Shown here: one piece after another, positions 5,221 to 6,773 of the stretch
Numbering within the stretch: position 1 is the first letter of the stretch
Layout of the letters: the number at the start of each line of letters is the position of its first letter
Origin: Candidatus Nomurabacteria bacterium RIFCSPHIGHO2_01_FULL_39_9
Lineage (GTDB): Bacteria > Patescibacteriota > Minisyncoccia > Phycocordibacterales > DATEUR01
NCBI GenBank assembly: GCA_001786825.1
Contig: MFTL01000028.1
Span: 15,316 to 22,088 of the forward strand
DNA length: 6,773 bases
Direction of reading: 5' to 3'
Program-made: the position numbers and the translations under genes
The notes under the pieces: model-generated
Databases searched by the model: none
Told to the model about the DNA's origin: nothing
The model's input: only the letters and a program-made list of their open reading frames with translations

Positions 5221-6594
5221 TTAGAGAGGCGCAAATATAGCCGCTATATTTTTACTTTCATTCATAATGAGCGTGCAAGTATTCGATGTTGAACCATTGC
5301 AAGAATTTGGGGTGCCTGATCCTGATGACGGAACATCATAAGATTGCCAATAGAGAAACTGCGAAGTTCCCGAAGCAGGCGTTGCTTGCAAAATAACCTG
5401 CGTACCTTCGACATAATATTTATTTGGACTGCAATAACCTAGCGTAGAGCCAGCACAAGAAATACTTGATCCGCCACTGGAAGGGCTGACAGAAGTAGAG
5501 ACAACAGAAACATTACCAACATTAGCCCCAGAAGGATTTGCTAGTTTCGCTAAACCAATATAGTAGGCCGGTTCAAAATTAGCCGTTACTGTTAGATCGC
5601 TATTTATTCCGGTGATTTTACATTTCTTGGGATTTCCGCTAACTGGCGAGACACAGCCACCTCCGCTCCAGCCGGTGAAGACAGAATCAGATGATGCCGG
5701 CAGATGATCGGCTGTTAAAATAACATTAGTGCCAGGATTAAAAGAGCCGGAAGTAGGACAGATAGTGGAAGTGGTAGCAAAAGTAGTAGAGACACAATAA
5801 GTGCCACAAGTGCTTGCGCCGCTAGGACAATCCGGTGATGAGAGAGGAGCGCCTACAAAACCAGTTGATGTTGTTTCAATAAAACCTTCCCCCGCACCCG
5901 TGCCAACAAGAGTCACTGTCGGTGGTGGAGTCTTCGTCGCGCTACAATTTACAGTCGCGCCGCTACCAGAATCAGTACACGTCCAATTCCAAGGACCAAG
6001 TGTGCCGCCACTGACCGGAACCGGATATGCTGTGCCGGCGAAACATAAAACAGACCCAGTAGGCTTGCTTGCAAGCACTTGCCCATCGGCCGTGCCGCAA
6101 GCCGCCGTGAGAGAACATAAAATAATTTTACCAGCGGAAGTCGCGCAAAGCGGTAATGGGTCAGCATGAACTGGGGTCGCCAGTGGGATAGATTTGATAT
6201 TGCCAATTGCAACATTTAATTCGGGAGAAGGATTAGGAGTACAGTTTGAATAAGGAGGACAAAATGTTCCTCCGCTACTTGCCGAGATTCTCATTTTTTC
6301 TCTAACAGTAATATTGCCACCGCTGGTACCAGAAACTTTTGCTTCAAGTTTTTGAGTATAAGTTGCGCCACCAACATCAACTGTGGTTGGCGAACTTGGC
6401 GGAGTGCTGTAACCGATATAAAGACCGCCAGCTTTGGCTTGCTCGATTACTGAAAAATCAATTGGTCCGAAGACATTATTAGAAGGCGCCTGAATTTGAT
6501 TGACTGTTGGCCCAGTCCAGGCAAAGGAAAAACCGGCGACAAAAATTATGCCTAGAATTATTATTTTAATTTGTTGGATGAATTTTGGTTTCAT
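5221..6594 (-). CDS. Secreted cysteine-rich protein with two InlB-type repeats
   Basis: The 457-residue product is probably exported; its function is not recognised and a surface role is inferred. Residues 1-25 are a signal peptide resembling that of the 3314-5200 protein ('FI...KIII..I..AG.S.A'). Residues 44-61 repeat the spaced motif P-[LI]-[ND]-x-S-x3-Q-x3-G-x-L-x-[LI]-G, and residues 149-160 form an 'LCA..GKIILC' cysteine pair. Residues about 166-219 match a small module widespread in bacterial surface proteins: 'CGTADGQ.L...PTG.LC.AGT', then 'GPWNWTC' and 'ATVNCSA'. Residues about 225-342 and 343-457 are two divergent InlB-type repeats, each with a 'G(T)xVILTA/QATP' strand, a 'F.GW' or 'FLYW' turn and an ending in 'TANF' or 'AAIF'. 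The cysteine count is high, suiting export. There is no C-terminal anchor. The start has no Shine-Dalgarno sequence but has a -10-like TATAAA nearby. The gene sits 19 bp after the glycine-rich protein and 20 bp before the Ig-repeat gene. Confidence 0.86.
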   Translation of the reverse strand: MKPKFIQQIKIIILGIIFVAGFSFAWTGPTVNQIQAPSNNVFGPIDFSVIEQAKAGGLYIGYSTPPSSPTTVDVGGATYTQKLEAKVSGTSGGNITVREKMRISASSGGTFCPPYSNCTPNPSPELNVAIGNIKSIPLATPVHADPLPLCATSAGKIILCSLTAACGTADGQVLASKPTGSVLCFAGTAYPVPVSGGTLGPWNWTCTDSGSGATVNCSATKTPPPTVTLVGTGAGEGFIETTSTGFVGAPLSSPDCPSGASTCGTYCVSTTFATTSTICPTSGSFNPGTNVILTADHLPASSDSVFTGWSGGGCVSPVSGNPKKCKITGINSDLTVTANFEPAYYIGLAKLANPSGANVGNVSVVSTSVSPSSGGSSISCAGSTLGYCSPNKYYVEGTQVILQATPASGTSQFLYWQSYDVPSSGSGTPNSCNGSTSNTCTLIMNESKNIAAIFAPL

Positions 6595-6601
6595 GGATTA
6601 T

Positions 6602-6629
6602 TTTATATAAAATTTATTGAGTAGTGCAA
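6602..6629 (-). promoter_or_regulatory. Possible promoter for the InlB-repeat secreted protein
   Basis: TATAAA at 6607-6602 has TTGCAC at 6629-6624, 16 nt upstream, as a partial -35 (TTG core). Predicted initiation is near 6595, one base before the ATG at 6594, so the message would be almost leaderless. The -35 part lies inside the last codons of the glycine-rich gene. This could add an internal start to an otherwise co-transcribed cluster. Confidence 0.4.
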
Positions 6630-6773
6630 TAATAAACATTTACCCAACCGTGACCACCTCGGCCACCACTTAAGCCACTATTAGCATCTGTGCCGCCGCT
6701 ACCACCGCCACCGCCACCGCCCAAACTGCCATCAGCATTAAAAGAGCCACCGGGATTACCATTACCAGCTGCG
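6614..6773 (-). CDS. Glycine-rich protein, C-terminal end (start lies outside the window)
   Basis: I read 52 codons and a TAA stop (6616-6614) in the one open minus-strand frame; the N-terminus is beyond the right edge. The tail is dominated by Gly, Ser, Asn and Asp, including a run of seven glycines, and ends in a short hydrophobic strand, GWVNVYYCTTQ. Glycine-rich tails closing in a beta-strand like this are common at the ends of surface or fibre-like proteins in Parcubacteria and some phage tail proteins, but the family cannot be named from this fragment. Every glycine is a GGN codon. It is the first of the closely packed minus-strand genes seen here and lies 19 bp before the next signal-peptide gene, so it is probably another exported protein of the same cluster. 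The single Cys near the end could join a disulfide. Confidence 0.75.
   Translation of the reverse strand, partial: AAGNGNPGGSFNADGSLGGGGGGGSGGTDANSGLSGGRGGHGWVNVYYCTTQ
6702..6719. repeat. Short CCACCG hexamer repeat (three copies)
   Basis: Three exact copies of CCACCG lie in the glycine-rich tail and encode Gly-Gly pairs on the minus strand. Gain or loss of one unit would keep the frame and change the glycine run by two residues. With only three copies it may simply reflect codon use in a polyglycine run. Confidence 0.5.

Noticed and set aside
6067..6076. Palindrome GCTTGCAAGC
   Set aside because: A ten-base perfect palindrome inside coding sequence, with no matching partner sites or nearby gene start, so it is best treated as chance.
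5801..6215. Open frames on both strands inside the InlB-repeat gene
   Set aside because: Both overlap the real 5221-6594 frame, which carries a signal peptide and ordered modules; the alternatives have neither.
3314..6594. Possible stop-codon reassignment (TGA as Gly), as in some CPR lineages
   Set aside because: All genes read through to TAA or TAG without internal TGA, and glycines use GGN codons throughout, including the glycine-rich tail.

Overview
The window looks like a chromosomal segment from a Candidate Phyla Radiation (Patescibacteria, probably Parcubacteria-like) bacterium. This is inferred from gene content and protein style, not from a marker gene. The triosephosphate isomerase has the loop-6 and C-terminal style I associate with Parcubacteria, the phosphoglycerate kinase is unusually short, and three neighbouring secreted proteins are Cys/Ser/Thr/Gly-rich with Ig-like and InlB-like repeats of the kind common in that group. 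Coding is nearly continuous: every gap is under 20 bp and several genes overlap. The seven visible stop codons are six TAA and one TAG. No gene needs TGA to be read as an amino acid, so the standard code fits.

Layout, left to right. (1) 1-413, minus: the N-terminal third or less of RecJ, the single-strand DNA exonuclease, running off the left edge. (2) 400-1164, minus: an exported protein joining one InlB-type repeat to a C-terminal peptidoglycan-binding domain; it overlaps the recJ start by 14 bp. (3) 1181-1501, plus: a short HIT-family nucleotide hydrolase, divergent from (2) across only 16 bp. (4) 1509-2576, minus: phosphoglycerate kinase. (5) 2554-3309, minus: triosephosphate isomerase, overlapping pgk by 23 bp. 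(6) 3314-5200, minus: a secreted protein with five Ig-like repeats. (7) 5221-6594, minus: a secreted protein with two InlB-type repeats. (8) 6614-6773, minus: the glycine-rich C-terminus of another protein, running off the right edge.

Genes (8) to (4) form one closely packed minus-strand series with gaps of 19, 20 and 4 bp and then an overlap. Two glycolytic enzymes therefore sit directly downstream of cell-surface proteins and may share transcripts with them. Proteins (6) and (7) look like members of one modular family: similar signal peptides, a shared spaced motif near residue 40-60, a shared two-cysteine hinge, and then different repeat domains. Protein (2) carries the same InlB-type repeat on a wall-binding module. 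At three gene starts, a -10-like hexamer sits 6-8 nt before the ATG with no Shine-Dalgarno sequence, which suggests leaderless or nearly leaderless mRNAs. I saw no tRNA, rRNA, CRISPR array, insertion sequence or strong terminator.
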